DNA of 64,000 bases. Origin: Microbacteriaceae bacterium. GTDB lineage: Bacteria > Actinomycetota > Actinomycetes > Actinomycetales > Microbacteriaceae. The position numbers were made by a program, and so were the translations under genes. This document shows, in pieces, positions 7,394 to 18,786 of this stretch. The stretch spans positions 62,001 to 126,000 of the forward strand of contig JAHBTA010000003.1 of the NCBI GenBank assembly GCA_019638805.1, read 5' to 3'. Below the pieces are notes generated by a model. The model saw only the letters and a program-made list of their open reading frames with translations. It was not told the origin of the DNA and did not search any database. Each line of letters begins with the position of its first letter. The first letter of the stretch is position 1.

Positions 7394-8515
7394 GTGACGA
7401 GCAACGTGGCAGACCTCTACCAGGTTTCGTCAGCGGACGATGCGCCCACCCTCATCGACCTCGACTCCCCGGCGCTACCAACGGCTCCAGTCAGCCTCGC
7501 CGGGCCTCCGGTCACACCGGCGCAGCGGATCGCGTTCTATTCGGCCGACGACTGGGAGATGTTCATTCGGGAGTGGGCCTCCGGGCTCCGCCCTGGCTAT
7601 GCACAGATCAAGCGCCTCGGCGGGACGGGCGACCGAGGCGTGGACATCGCCGGGTTCAAGACAGAGGACGGCTTCGAGGGCGGGTGGGACTGCTTCCAGG
7701 GGAAGCACTACGCCGACCCGCTTACCTGGTCCGACGCTTTCCCCGAGATGCTCAAGATCCTCCTCGGCGTCGTGAAGGGACACTTCACGACGCCGGACGC
7801 TTACGCATTCCTGGCGCCGAAAGGGTGCGGGACGAGCCTCAACCGTCTGCTGAGCACTCCCACGAGCCTTCGACAGCAGTTCCTCGACGAACTCAACCGC
7901 ACCGACGGACCTGGCTCGAAGCTCGAGGCTGCGCTCCGCGACCAAGTGCGTGCCCTGGCGAACTCAATCGACTTCGCCCTGTTCCGGTCGGTCGAGCTTG
8001 TCGACGCGATCGCGACCCATCGGACAACGCCGTACCATGTCGCGCGGTTCGGAGGCCCACTGCCCGCGCGTCCGGCAGTGGCAGGGGCGCCAGCGACAAT
8101 CGCCGCATCAGAGGCTCGCTACGTCGAGCAGCTGATGGAGGTCTACCGCGAGGCTGATCCCAGCACACAGACTGCGCCCGACACCATCCCCCATCATGCG
8201 AGGTTCGGGACTCACTTCCAGCGGCAGCGAGAGTCGTTCTACTCCGCAGAGGCGCTGCGACTCCATGCACGCGATGCGGTCCCGCCCGGGACCTTCGAGG
8301 CCCTTCAGGATGATGTGCACGCGGGCGTCATCGAGGTGGCAGACGCCGAACACCCGACCGGGATGGCACGACTGATCGAGGTACTCCAGGCATCCACCCA
8401 GGTCGACTTGTCGATGCACGCGCTGACGTCGATCTCCCGGTTGGAAGACCGCAAGGGCATCTGCCACCAGCTCGCGAACCAGGACAGACTGACCTGGATG
8501 AGGGAGCAGTCGTGA
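7394..8515 (+). CDS. ABC-3C system effector with REase-like domain
   Basis: The protein has about 373 residues. The N-terminal 40 residues are unconserved. Then comes a restriction-endonuclease-like domain with the hallmark of ABC-three-component effectors: EMFIREWASGL, GGTGDRGVDIAGF with a conserved Asp, GGWDCFQGKHY with the Q-x-K pair, then a long helical region with GCGTSLNRLL. The D...QxK arrangement is the PD-(D/E)xK active site, so DNA cleavage is expected. The C-terminal half (about 190-373) is the part usually found with this family. GTG 7394 is my preferred start; TTG 7385 and GTG 7406 are alternatives. The stop overlaps the start of the middle component gene. Confidence 0.8.
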   Translation: MTSNVADLYQVSSADDAPTLIDLDSPALPTAPVSLAGPPVTPAQRIAFYSADDWEMFIREWASGLRPGYAQIKRLGGTGDRGVDIAGFKTEDGFEGGWDCFQGKHYADPLTWSDAFPEMLKILLGVVKGHFTTPDAYAFLAPKGCGTSLNRLLSTPTSLRQQFLDELNRTDGPGSKLEAALRDQVRALANSIDFALFRSVELVDAIATHRTTPYHVARFGGPLPARPAVAGAPATIAASEARYVEQLMEVYREADPSTQTAPDTIPHHARFGTHFQRQRESFYSAEALRLHARDAVPPGTFEALQDDVHAGVIEVADAEHPTGMARLIEVLQASTQVDLSMHALTSISRLEDRKGICHQLANQDRLTWMREQS

Positions 8516-8988
8516 TGAGCCCCCTGAACGGGCCGTTGGAGTCGGCGATCCGAGTGCTGACACTCCTCGCCGAGGCGTACCCGCAGAGTCTGGACCTGAA
8601 CCAGCTGGTTCTCCTCGACCACGGTCTCCTCCACAGTGACGATCTCGGAGGTCCCTCGAGCCTGCATCCGGCTGTTCCCATCCGGTCGAGCGAGCTGAGC
8701 GTCAAACGCCTGCAGCTCACCCAGGGGCTGGATCTGCTGACACGAGTCGGCCTGGCCGACGTGGAAGCTCTCGCTGGCGGCATCCACTTCACTGCATCAG
8801 AACGGGCACAACCGTTCCTGAATCTGCTCGAAACGTCCTACGCGCAAGCACTCGCGGAACGGGCGAGCTGGGTGGTCAGCCGATTCGGTGGCCTCTCGCC
8901 TGCTGAGCTCCGCGCGACGATCCGCGAAGTGTCCGGGCGCTGGGCCGAGGAGTTCGAACAGGTCAGCGTTGGAGGACAGACAGCATGA
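8515..8988 (+). CDS. ABC-3C system middle component
   Basis: This 157-residue all-helical/winged-helix type protein has the pattern of ABC-3C middle component 2: an early NGPLESAIRVLTLLAEAYP, LDLNQLVLLDHGLLHSDDLGGPSSLHP, then RSSELSVKRLQLTQGLDLLTRVGL and a C-terminal YAQALAERASWVV. Middle components link the ATPase sensor to the effector. AGGGAG at 8501-8506 serves ATG 8515 (GTG 8512 is also possible). The 4-base overlaps on both sides imply a stoichiometric three-subunit complex. Confidence 0.8.
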   Translation: MSPLNGPLESAIRVLTLLAEAYPQSLDLNQLVLLDHGLLHSDDLGGPSSLHPAVPIRSSELSVKRLQLTQGLDLLTRVGLADVEALAGGIHFTASERAQPFLNLLETSYAQALAERASWVVSRFGGLSPAELRATIREVSGRWAEEFEQVSVGGQTA

Positions 8989-10856
8989 GTCGACTGCGGC
9001 TGGTGCATTTGACGCTATGGGGCCAGAACAAAACCGTGGCGACTGTCGAGTTCGGTGCGGGGCTGACCCTGGTGCGCGGCCCCTCTGACACAGGCAAGTC
9101 CTTCATCGTGAACGCCATCGACTTCATGCTGGGGGCGAGCGCCCTAAAGGAGATCCCAGAACGCGCAGGCTACTCGACCGTGCTACTCGGGGTAGAGCTG
9201 CCTAGCGGAGAGACTGTGACACTGGCGCGGAGCGTCGCAGGCGGAACCTTCTCGCTCTACCGCTCAGACATCCGCGAAGGACCGCTCCCGGTTTCGGACG
9301 AGGATCTTTCGCCGAAGCACAATCCGAACAGCGAGACGAATATCTCGCGATTCCTCCTCAAGCAGATCGACCTCGACAACTCACGCATTCGAAAGAACGC
9401 GCAGGGCGCGACGGACACGCTGAGCTTTCGCAATCTGGCCCACCTGTGCATCGTCGACGAAACGCAGATGCAGTCGGAGGTGCCCCCGGCCCTCAGCGGT
9501 CAGTTCATCACCAAGACAAAGGAGGTGTCTACGCTCAAGCTGCTTCTCGAGGGTGAGGACGACTCCGCACTCGTGGCGCCGACCGGGTCCCAGGAACGCA
9601 CGAAGGCCAACGGTGCCAAAGTCGAGGTAATCGACCGGCTCATCGAAGACACGCAGACGAGGCTTGCCGAGACCGCTGATGAAGCAGACCTTCGCGACCA
9701 GCTCGCACGACTCAACCGGACTATCGAGGAACGCGCTACGGCGGTCGATGGCCTTCTCGCGGATCGTGCTGGCCTCGCCGAGCAGGTGCGGGTTCAGCAA
9801 GAGGTCATCCAGAGAACCCGCACGGAGGTCGCCGAAGTAGCGGCTCTGCTGGGTCGGTTCGACCTCCTCGACAAGCAGTACGAGTCGGATCTCCAACGGC
9901 TCGCAACGATCCGAGAGGCCGGCGCGATCCTCGGCTTCTTCACGCCGGGGAAGTGTCCCTTCTGCGGCGCCGAGCTTGAGGACCAGCACTACAACCGGGA
10001 GCACGGCCAGCACGGCACCGCCTTCGATGAGTCAGTCGCCGCAGAGATCGCGAAGACCACCGCTCTGCGGGCGGACCTCGGACTAACCCTGGCTGAACTG
10101 CGGACGCGGCACGGGGATGCCCTGGGCGCCGGACGGGACGCGGCGTCCCGAGCTGAGGAGCTGCGTAGCGACCTCCGCGAGTTTGACGAGCGTCTGGAGC
10201 CGGAGCACGGCGAAGTGCGAGAGCTGATCGCGATCCGGAGCCAGCTCGAACAGTCGCTCTCGCTCTACGCCAGAGTCGCCGAGCTCGTGCACCTGAAAGC
10301 CTCGATCATCGACGACAGCGACGCGGACACCGCCATCGTCAGTGACGGGCTGAACCTTACGGCTCTCCGGGAGTTCTCCACCGAACTCGCCACGAGGCTC
10401 GGGGCATGGGGGTACCCGGACGCTTCCTCCGTCCGCTACGACCGAGCTGTCCAGGACATCCAGGCCGGCGATCAGTTCCGATCCGCGCACGGCAAGGGCG
10501 TCCGAGCGATTCTCCACGCAGGTTTCACGATCGGGCTGGCGCAGTATTGCTTCGACCGGGACGCGCCGCACCCTGGATTCGTCGTCCTCGACTCGCCGCT
10601 CGTCACCTACCGTCCCCCAGACGAGGACGCATCTCCAATCGTTGATGAGTCACTGCCCGCCGGAATCGTCGCCGACTTCTACCGCGACCTCCAGACGCGG
10701 TTCGACGGCCAGGTCATCGTGATGGAGAATCTCGACCCGACCGTTCCCCTCGATTCCGAGAGCGTCGACATCCACTTCACCAAGCAACCCGGCATGGGTC
10801 GCTATGGATTCTTGCCCCAGCGAACCCAGGCGAAACTGACAGCAGCAGAGGGATAG
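8985..10856 (+). CDS. ABC-3C system SMC/Rad50-like ABC ATPase
   Basis: The protein has 623 residues. Walker A is GPSDTGKSF (about 32-40) and Walker B is FVVLDSP near the C-terminus (about 532-538). Between them is a long coiled-coil arm interrupted by a CPFC motif at about 324-327, which resembles a zinc hook or ribbon. This is the ATPase of the three-component system, probably the DNA- or phage-sensing subunit by analogy with other SMC-like conflict ATPases. GGAGG at 8971-8975 precedes ATG 8985, which overlaps the previous stop. No terminator is evident in the 98 bp that follow. Confidence 0.85.
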   Translation: MSRLRLVHLTLWGQNKTVATVEFGAGLTLVRGPSDTGKSFIVNAIDFMLGASALKEIPERAGYSTVLLGVELPSGETVTLARSVAGGTFSLYRSDIREGPLPVSDEDLSPKHNPNSETNISRFLLKQIDLDNSRIRKNAQGATDTLSFRNLAHLCIVDETQMQSEVPPALSGQFITKTKEVSTLKLLLEGEDDSALVAPTGSQERTKANGAKVEVIDRLIEDTQTRLAETADEADLRDQLARLNRTIEERATAVDGLLADRAGLAEQVRVQQEVIQRTRTEVAEVAALLGRFDLLDKQYESDLQRLATIREAGAILGFFTPGKCPFCGAELEDQHYNREHGQHGTAFDESVAAEIAKTTALRADLGLTLAELRTRHGDALGAGRDAASRAEELRSDLREFDERLEPEHGEVRELIAIRSQLEQSLSLYARVAELVHLKASIIDDSDADTAIVSDGLNLTALREFSTELATRLGAWGYPDASSVRYDRAVQDIQAGDQFRSAHGKGVRAILHAGFTIGLAQYCFDRDAPHPGFVVLDSPLVTYRPPDEDASPIVDESLPAGIVADFYRDLQTRFDGQVIVMENLDPTVPLDSESVDIHFTKQPGMGRYGFLPQRTQAKLTAAEG

Positions 10857-10954
10857 GGGAGCCTCAGCGACGCCAAGTCACCCAGTGCCCTCCAGAACAG
10901 CCAAAGCCTGAGAACGCCAATTGCGTCGCCGACCCTAGGCTCGCATGTCGACGG

Positions 10955-11113
10955 TCAGCGTGCGACCAGCCATCCCTGCCTCAGTTCCTCGATCGCACGA
11001 AGGCCGGCGCTCCGCTCACGGGTGTCGGTGCTCGTGGCCAGATCCGCAGCGACCACGGCCCGCGGCATCACATCCCCCGCGAACTCCACCGGCAGGGTGT
11101 TCTCGTAGACGAC
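10955..11113 (-). pseudogene. 3' fragment of an HTH gene split by the IS21-like element
   Basis: On the minus strand 52 codons read VVYENTLPVEFAGDVMPRAV and onward to LRQGWLVAR, then stop. There is no start. The reading frame continues that of the 5' fragment at 13434-13957 if the IS is removed together with one copy of an imperfect 5-bp target duplication (GACGT/GTCGT). The joined sequence reads NGQDVYENTLP without a frame break. Confidence 0.7.
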
Positions 11114-11160
11114 TGACGGCGCTCACTGAAATTCCCCAGTTCTGCTCATCGAAATTCCCC
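11114..11160 (+). repeat. Left terminal inverted repeat of the IS21-like element
   Basis: These 47 bp begin TGACGGCGCTCA and contain two copies of GAAATTCCCC, the sort of multiple terminal repeat bound by the IS21 transposase. They match the complement of 13387-13433 at roughly 39 of 47 positions by eye. Confidence 0.85.
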
Positions 11161-11248
11161 ACCCCGGGTCGCTCCGCCGCGTGAGGCGGGCCTCCCTCGA
11201 TGCTGGTGGTCTCTGACCACGCACCAGCTCGAGAGAGGCCCTGTTCTC

Positions 11249-12564
11249 ATGCTTTCAGAGGAGGACGACGTGGATATCCACGCGCTCAGACGGCAGGGGA
11301 TGACGATCAGCGAGATCGCCCGCCGCACCGACCATGACCGCAAGACCATCCGGGCTTACCTGAACGGTGACCGCGTCCCCGGTCGGCGTGAACGCGCCGC
11401 GCCGGACTCGTTCGGCAGGTTCGTCGACTACGCCGCTGCACGGCTGATCGAGGACCCGCACTTGCCGGGGCGATGACGCTGCTCGATAGGCACCGTCCGC
11501 TCGGCAAGGGCTCGTACCCACGTTGACGCGGCAGATCCGTGACCGTGGGCTGCGGCCGGCGTGCGTGGCGTGTTCGCATGTCACGGCGAAGGCCGAACGC
11601 GATCATCGCGCATCCGCCCGGCGAGGAGACCCAGTTCGACTGGGTCGAGCTGCCGGACCCGCCCGCGTCGTGGGGGGTTTCCCTCACAAGAAGGCGTACG
11701 CCCTGGTCGGCTCTCTTGCCCTCCGGTATCTGGCGGGGCGTGCTGTCCCCCGTCGACGGACCACCGCACCTGCTGGCCGCGATGACGACCCTGCTGGCGT
11801 TGCTGGCGGGCTCACCGTCTGGCGGTTCGACCGGATGACACGGTCCTCAAGCAGGGCACCAGCGATCTGACGCCGATGTTCGCGCGTTCGCCAAGCACCA
11901 CGCCGTCACGGTCATCGCATGCCGGCCGCGGTCGGGGAACCGGAGGGAGTGGTCGAGAAGAACAAGCCACACCGCCGCGCAGCGCTGGTGGCCCGGACCG
12001 TCCCCGACGAACTGACCGCCGAGCAGGCGCAAGCCAGCTTCGAAGCGTTCGCCAGGGGCAAGACAGTCGGCCACGGGAGGCCGCGACGGGAAGACGACCG
12101 CGAAGGCGATGCTCGTCGCGGAGCCTTTGCGGCGTTGCCGCCGTTGGTGTTTCCGTCGTGAGAGTGACCGAGGAGCGCCACCGCAACCCGGCGAGCGCTG
12201 ATCGACTGGCGCGGGAACCACTACTCCGTCCCACCGGAACTGGCCGCGACGAAGGTGATCGTCCACCAGCGGCTCGGCGCGGCGACCATCAACATCGCCA
12301 CCGTCTCCGGCGCGGTCATCGCCCGGCACCAGGTCGCGCGCAACCGGGCTCCGGGGTCACGATCGATACCGGACACGTCACCGCTCCCGAAGCGATCGCG
12401 ATGGCCTCGGCGCCGCCGGAGACGCCCGCACCGGCGCAGGAGCGCATCCACCAGCGCTGCCGCCGCCGCGCTGCGCAACCCTCGCCGGCACCGAACAGCC
12501 CACCACGGCCGTGATCAGCCTGGCCGCTTACGAGCAGGCCGCGAAGAACAAGGAACACCCTCCG
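11249..12564 (+). pseudogene. istA: istA-like transposase remnant
   Basis: The first 75 codons (MLSEEDDVDIHALRRQGMTISEIARRTDHDRKTI and onward) match the N-terminal HTH of IS21 IstA transposases. The frame then closes at 11476, and later pieces recognisable as IstA lie in different frames. For example, GEETQFDWVELPDP around 11620-11665 (the RNase H-like DDE core region) and a late LAAYEQAAK segment are out of frame with each other. A full-length IstA has about 400-500 residues, so the size of the remnant fits. It is inactive. Confidence 0.75.
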
Positions 12565-13370
12565 ATGACCACCACCGCCCCCACCTCGAACAGCGCCGCG
12601 TCCGTCTACCAACAGTTGCACGGCCACCTCCTCGACACAGAAACTCTGCCGACGCTGCCGACGCGCTCCCGCGGAGTCCTCGACCAGGCACAAGCCGAGG
12701 ACTGGACCCTCACCCACACCCTCGAGCACCTGCTGCGTCGAGGTCACCGCGACCGAAGCCCGCCGCCTCGCCGGCAGGTTCCGGTTCGCGAACCTCCTGC
12801 CGGCGCAACCCTCGACGACTTCGACCTGATTCCGCCAGCGGCATGAACCGATCGCTGCTGCGGGAACTTCGGCACCTGCCGCTACATCGACACCGCCACC
12901 AACGTGCTCCTGATCGGACCGCCCGGCGTCGGAAAACACACATCGCGACGGACTCCGGGCACGCCGCCGTCAACGCCGGCTACCGGGTCCGCTACGAGCG
13001 CCGCGGACCTCGCCGCCCGCTGCCACCGCGCGCCGCGTCGAGGAAATGGTCGACGATGATGCGGTTCTTCGCGGACCCACGCTCTCATAATCGGCGAGCA
13101 AGCTACCTCCGCTGCCCGGCGAAGCCTGCCTCAGCCCTGTTCCAGGTCATCAGCCAGCACCTGAAGACCTCGATCGTGCTCACCACGAACCGGCCCGTCG
13201 GAGCCTGGGGAGAGATCCTCGGCGACACCACCGTCGCCGCCGCGATGCTCGACCGGCTCCTGCACCGCTCCGTCGTCGTCACCCTCGACGGAGCCTCCTA
13301 CCGGCTCCGCAACCACCACGCCGCAGCCGACGAACTCCGCCGCGTCACCACCGGCACAAACCTGCGCTAA
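12565..13370 (+). pseudogene. istB: istB-like ATPase remnant
   Basis: ATG 12565 opens an IstB-like N-terminus (SVYQQLHGHL...). The Walker A region around 12900-12945 (VLLIGPPGVGK) shifts frame right at the catalytic Lys. The C-terminus (SIVLTTNRPVGAWGEILGD...AAAMLDRLLHRSVVV..GASYRLR) is clearly IstB. At least two frameshifts prevent a functional AAA+ helper protein. Confidence 0.75.
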
Positions 13371-13386
13371 CCTACCCACGCGACCT

Positions 13387-13433
13387 GGGGAACTTCGACG
13401 AGCAACTCTGGGGAAATTCGCTGAGCGCCGTCA
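13387..13433 (-). repeat. Right terminal inverted repeat of the IS21-like element
   Basis: Read on the minus strand it starts TGACGGCGCTCAGCG and parallels the left end, ending in GTTCCCC. The outer 12 bases are identical at both ends. Confidence 0.85.
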
Positions 13434-13957
13434 ACGTCCTGCCCATTGATATCCGGCACCATGAAGTGCGACGCCGCATACTCGTCCGGAACGCCGGCGT
13501 GGACGTAGCCGGACACCCGACGCCGGTCATTGATGAGGTCGCCCTTGAGCGTGTCGGCTGCCGCGCGCCCTGTCGCGATCAGCTCGGCGGCCGCGCGCTC
13601 CGCGTTCGCGGCGGTATAGCGGTGAGCGACCGTGCGCTTCACGACGGCCTTCACGAGGTCCTCAGCAGCCGACTCGCGGATACGCTGTCGCACCCGCGCT
13701 CGAGTCCTAGCGTTCAGCCATTCAGCCTCCAGACCCGAGAGCTCCCACAGCAAACCCCACGCGGTGCCTCGGTCGAGCGTACGGCCGCTCCCCCGCTCGC
13801 CCAGCACCTCGTAGCGCGCGACTGCGTCGGAGTCGGCCAGCCAGGTCCCGTTCACCAGCCGACGGCCGGAGATCTCGCCGGAGGCCAAGAGGCCCACGGC
13901 GCGTCGGCGGGTCACGCCGAGGCGCTCGGCGAGTTCGGTGGCGGTGAGATCACCCAT
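13434..13957 (-). pseudogene. 5' fragment of an HTH regulator gene interrupted by the IS
   Basis: The frame begins at ATG 13957 (TTG 13993 upstream is in frame but less likely). An excisionase-type HTH (LTATELAERLGVTRRRAVGLLASGE...ADSDAVARYEVLG) is followed by a helical domain, and the native sequence ends at PDINGQDV where the IS begins. The open frame runs a further 66 bases into IS sequence. Reconstruction with the 10955-11113 fragment gives about 225 residues. It was probably an antitoxin-like or element-encoded regulator; its partner is not identifiable. Confidence 0.65.
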
Positions 13958-13965
13958 GTCAGATA

Positions 13966-13983
13966 ACTTCCTAGTTGGGAAGT
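13966..13983. promoter_or_regulatory. Inverted repeat ahead of the interrupted HTH gene
   Basis: ACTTCC (13966-13971) and GGAAGT (13978-13983) form a perfect 6-bp inverted repeat with a 6-base spacer, 9 bp upstream of ATG 13957. A minus-strand TTGACA lies at 13988-13993. The position suits an autoregulatory operator. Confidence 0.4.
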
Positions 13984-14018
13984 ATTCTGTCAATAGCTGA
14001 GGGGGATGCTAGTGCTCC

Positions 14019-15206
14019 TCATTGCGGCTCCCGCGTGAACACGCGGTCCAGCAGCTCCGCCGTCACCGGGTTCACCATCTCGCTGCGCCGGATGTAGTGC
14101 TGGATGGTGATTTTCGGGTCCGTGTGGCCGAGCAGCTCGGCGGCGAGTTCGACGCCGGCCTCTGCGTTGATCGCGGTGGCGACCGTGCGGCGGAACATGT
14201 GCGGGGTGACCCCGGTGATGCCGGCGAGCTGGAGGACGTGCCGCAGCTGCCTCCGCACGTTGTTCGTGGTCAGCGGTGTGCCCTCGCGGGTGGAGAACAG
14301 CAGCGCGTCGGGCGCGTGGTCGGTCATCCGCACGAGTCGCTTGCGGATCGCCTCGGCCGCGAACGACGGGATCGCCACCGACCGGCGCGACTTGGCCGTC
14401 TTCGGGTGATCCTGCCGCTGCACCGGCTCGCCGCTATGGCTGACGATCGTGCCGGCGATCCGCACCGACGGCGGTGCCCCGGTTACGTCGACATCGCAGC
14501 GCCGCAGGGCGAGAACCTCGCCGATGCGGGCGGAGGTGCCGAGCATCACCTCGATGATCGCGCCGAGCTGCCCGTCGGGCTTTGGCCCTGGCTCCCCCAG
14601 CCGCCCGGCTTCCCAGGTGAGGATCGCGGCGCGGATCGCGTTGACCTCCGTCGGCGACAGGGCGCTCGGCGTCGACGGCGGGCGGCGCAGCCGAGAGACG
14701 CCGTCCATCGGGTTCCGGGGCAGGATCTCGTGCCGGACCGCGAGCGCGAACGCGAGGCGCAGGACGACGCGGGACTGCTTGGCACGGTTGTAGCTGCGCT
14801 TGGCCTGCTGCTTGAGGAAGTGATCGCAGCGGGCCACGCCGATCTCTCGCAGCGTGAGCTCCCGGAAGACGGGCATGACCAGGGTGCGCATGTTGCGCTC
14901 GTAGAGCTGCCGCGTGGTCGTGGACAGGTGCCCCTCGAGGTCGAGGTGCTCGAGCCAGTAGTCGACGAGCTCGCCGAAGCCGCTGTCCGGGGTGAGGACG
15001 CCGGTCGCGGGCTGGAAGAGGCTGCGCTCGGCGAGCTTCTTCTTCAGCGCCCGCTCGGCGGTCTTCTCGGTGGTGCCGCTGGCCTGAACGAGGCGGCGCC
15101 GGCCGTCCCAGTCGCGGTAGCGGGTGCGGGCGACGACGCGGCCGGCAGCCTCGGTGTCGAACCAGATGTCGCCGAAGGTGCCGATGTCCAGGCGCGGGCG
15201 GGCCAT
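14019..15206 (-). CDS. int: Tyrosine site-specific recombinase (integrase)
   Basis: The protein has 395 residues. Its N-terminal arm-binding domain (about 10-65) is followed by a SAM-like core-binding domain (about 75-180) and a catalytic domain. The active-site residues are visible: R227 in TSARIGE, a Lys in KTAKSRR (about 270-272), H336 and R339 in PHMFRR, H361 in LGHTD and the nucleophile Y371 in QHYIRR. It catalyses integration and excision of the element at the neighbouring tRNA-Pro. The ATG overlaps the excisionase stop (ATGA), so the two are co-translated. The residue set is complete, so it is predicted active. Confidence 0.9.
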   Translation of the reverse strand: MARPRLDIGTFGDIWFDTEAAGRVVARTRYRDWDGRRRLVQASGTTEKTAERALKKKLAERSLFQPATGVLTPDSGFGELVDYWLEHLDLEGHLSTTTRQLYERNMRTLVMPVFRELTLREIGVARCDHFLKQQAKRSYNRAKQSRVVLRLAFALAVRHEILPRNPMDGVSRLRRPPSTPSALSPTEVNAIRAAILTWEAGRLGEPGPKPDGQLGAIIEVMLGTSARIGEVLALRRCDVDVTGAPPSVRIAGTIVSHSGEPVQRQDHPKTAKSRRSVAIPSFAAEAIRKRLVRMTDHAPDALLFSTREGTPLTTNNVRRQLRHVLQLAGITGVTPHMFRRTVATAINAEAGVELAAELLGHTDPKITIQHYIRRSEMVNPVTAELLDRVFTREPQ

Positions 15207-15421
15207 CAGCGGGCCTCCCCTTCGCGCTGCTGCTCGACCCAGATGCGCACGTCGGAGACGGCGAACTTCAGGTGCTTGCCGATGCGGTGGGCGCGCGGCC
15301 CCTTCCCGCTGGTGCGCCAGTCGTAGACGGTGCCGACGGGCACGCCGAGGTAGGCGGCCAGTTCGGTGATGTCGATCAGGGGGTCAAGCCCCCAGGGGCT
15401 CTCGTGGTGTTCGGTGTCCAT
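15206..15421 (-). CDS. Excisionase-like HTH protein
   Basis: A 71-residue product starts from ATG 15421 (MDTEHHE). It contains an HTH_17/AlpA-like domain: LIDITELAAYLGVPVGTVYDWRTSGKGP, then AHRIGKHLKFAVSDVRIWVEQQ. Such proteins direct excision by tyrosine recombinases. The frame is open up to 15550 but upstream residues look non-coding. It is coupled to int by an ATGA overlap. Confidence 0.75.
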   Translation of the reverse strand: MDTEHHESPWGLDPLIDITELAAYLGVPVGTVYDWRTSGKGPRAHRIGKHLKFAVSDVRIWVEQQREGEAR

Positions 15422-15569
15422 CCAGACAGGTGCGGAGGCGTCGCCACCGCACCCGCGGGCAAGCGGAACGGACCGGCGCCAACCAGACGAAGGAGGCCGG
15501 AAACCGGCCGTCAGGAGGTCAAAGTGATGAGTAAGTGATGACCGGATCAAATCTCAGAGCCTTCGGTGT

Positions 15570-15593
15570 CGCGGAAACCCTTGAGTTTCCGCG
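15570..15593. terminator. Strong hairpin between tRNA-Pro and the element
   Basis: CGCGGAAAC and GTTTCCGCG form a perfect 9-bp stem with a 6-base loop (CCTTGA). It lies 10 bp past the tRNA 3' end. It could terminate the tRNA transcript or be an arm-type site near attR. There is no clear U-tract. Confidence 0.5.
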
Positions 15594-15602
15594 CCACCTC
15601 GG

Positions 15603-15676
<74 letters not shown>

Positions 15677-15755
15677 TGGCTGATGCCCCGCAAGCGGAGC
15701 ACCGAGGGACTACTCTACCGGGTTTCGAGACGCGTCCGGCTTCGCCGGCCGCTCC

Positions 15756-16277
15756 TCAACCCGCGGCCTTGCCAGACGCCTCCAGCCGCTGCGTCTCCAG
15801 CTCCCCGAGCTCGATCGCGAACGACGAGGCCAGCCACCCGGCACCGAGGGCCGCCAACCCCGCGAACAAGCCCCAGCGTGACTTGCCGGCCACGGCATCC
15901 ACAGAGAGCGGGCCGGGACCGTCGATCGTCACGGCGGCGGCGCCGGCCACCAGGGTGAGGTTGAACTCGTAGCCGCGGTTCGAGTTGAAGAAGCCGTTCT
16001 TGCCGTGCACCTTCGTGAACGCGGTCGCCATCGCGGCAGTCACTGCCGCCGTGGCGACCGGGGTAGCGGCGCCGAGGGCGATGCCCACTCCCCCGAGCGT
16101 CTCGGCCAGGGCGACCGCGAGGGCGTTGCGGCGGGGCGGGTTCATGCGCTGGGCGGCGACCATCTTCTCGGTGCCCTCGAGACCTCCGCCGCCGAACCAG
16201 CCGAAGAGCTTCTGGGTTCCGTGGGCGACGAACACGGTGCCGAGGACGATGCGGAGGAGGAGCTTGCCGATACCCAT
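15756..16277 (-). CDS. DoxX-family membrane protein
   Basis: This 173-residue protein begins MGIGKLLLRIVLGTVFVAHGTQKLFGWFGG, the DoxX-family opening. Four hydrophobic segments are spread to about residue 150 (including ALAVALAETLGGVGIALG and LTLVAGAAAVTI). DoxX proteins are small quinone- or redox-linked membrane proteins, and the exact role here is unknown. A GATACT six bases ahead of the ATG suggests a leaderless transcript. It is divergent from the UvrA paralogue. Confidence 0.8.
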   Translation of the reverse strand: MGIGKLLLRIVLGTVFVAHGTQKLFGWFGGGGLEGTEKMVAAQRMNPPRRNALAVALAETLGGVGIALGAATPVATAAVTAAMATAFTKVHGKNGFFNSNRGYEFNLTLVAGAAAVTIDGPGPLSVDAVAGKSRWGLFAGLAALGAGWLASSFAIELGELETQRLEASGKAAG

Positions 16278-16377
16278 TGGTTCAGTATCACCCGAGCCCG
16301 CCGCCCGCGCTGACCGCAGGACCGACCGCGCAGGAATCGAGAAGAGCCCGTCGGCCGTCGCCAGTACGCTCGAAACC
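16278..16377. promoter_or_regulatory. Divergent promoter region of doxX-like gene and uvrA paralogue
   Basis: On the plus strand TACGCT (16365-16370) lies 7 bases ahead of ATG 16378. On the minus strand GATACT lies 6 bases ahead of ATG 16277. Both spacings suit leaderless mRNAs, which are common in Actinobacteria. No operator repeat is seen. Confidence 0.4.
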
Positions 16378-18738
<2,361 letters not shown>

Positions 18739-18786
18739 CCCGCCCACGCTCGGCCCTCGGCGCCGGCCTTCATCGGGGTGGATGGC

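Larger units (their letters stand above)
11114..13433 (+). mobile_element. Degenerate IS21-family insertion sequence (2,320 bp)
   Basis: The element is bounded by imperfect 47-bp terminal inverted repeats that begin TGACGGCGCTCA. It contains the remains of an istA-istB pair in the right order on the plus strand. Multiple frameshifts in both genes, including one in the IstB P-loop, mean it is no longer autonomous. A 5-bp duplication with one mismatch flanks it. It disrupts a minus-strand HTH gene. Confidence 0.85.
1..15602. other. Right part of an integrative element carrying a defence island, inserted at tRNA-Pro
   Basis: The tyrosine recombinase (14019-15206) and excisionase-like gene (15206-15421) lie just downstream of the 3' end of an intact tRNA-Pro. 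This is the classic arrangement for an element that integrates into a tRNA 3' end. The cargo (conflict-system genes, ICE-like genes, IS remnant, broken HTH genes) differs in character from the uninterrupted housekeeping cluster to the right. I could not find a second copy of the tRNA 3' end inside positions 1-15602, so the other boundary should lie left of the window. The element type (ICE, plasmid-derived or prophage-like) is not determined. Confidence 0.7.

Noticed and set aside
1..15602. Second att copy (repeat of the tRNA-Pro 3' end) inside the window
   Set aside because: No stretch resembling the T arm plus acceptor 3' strand was seen by eye; the left end is assumed to be outside the window.
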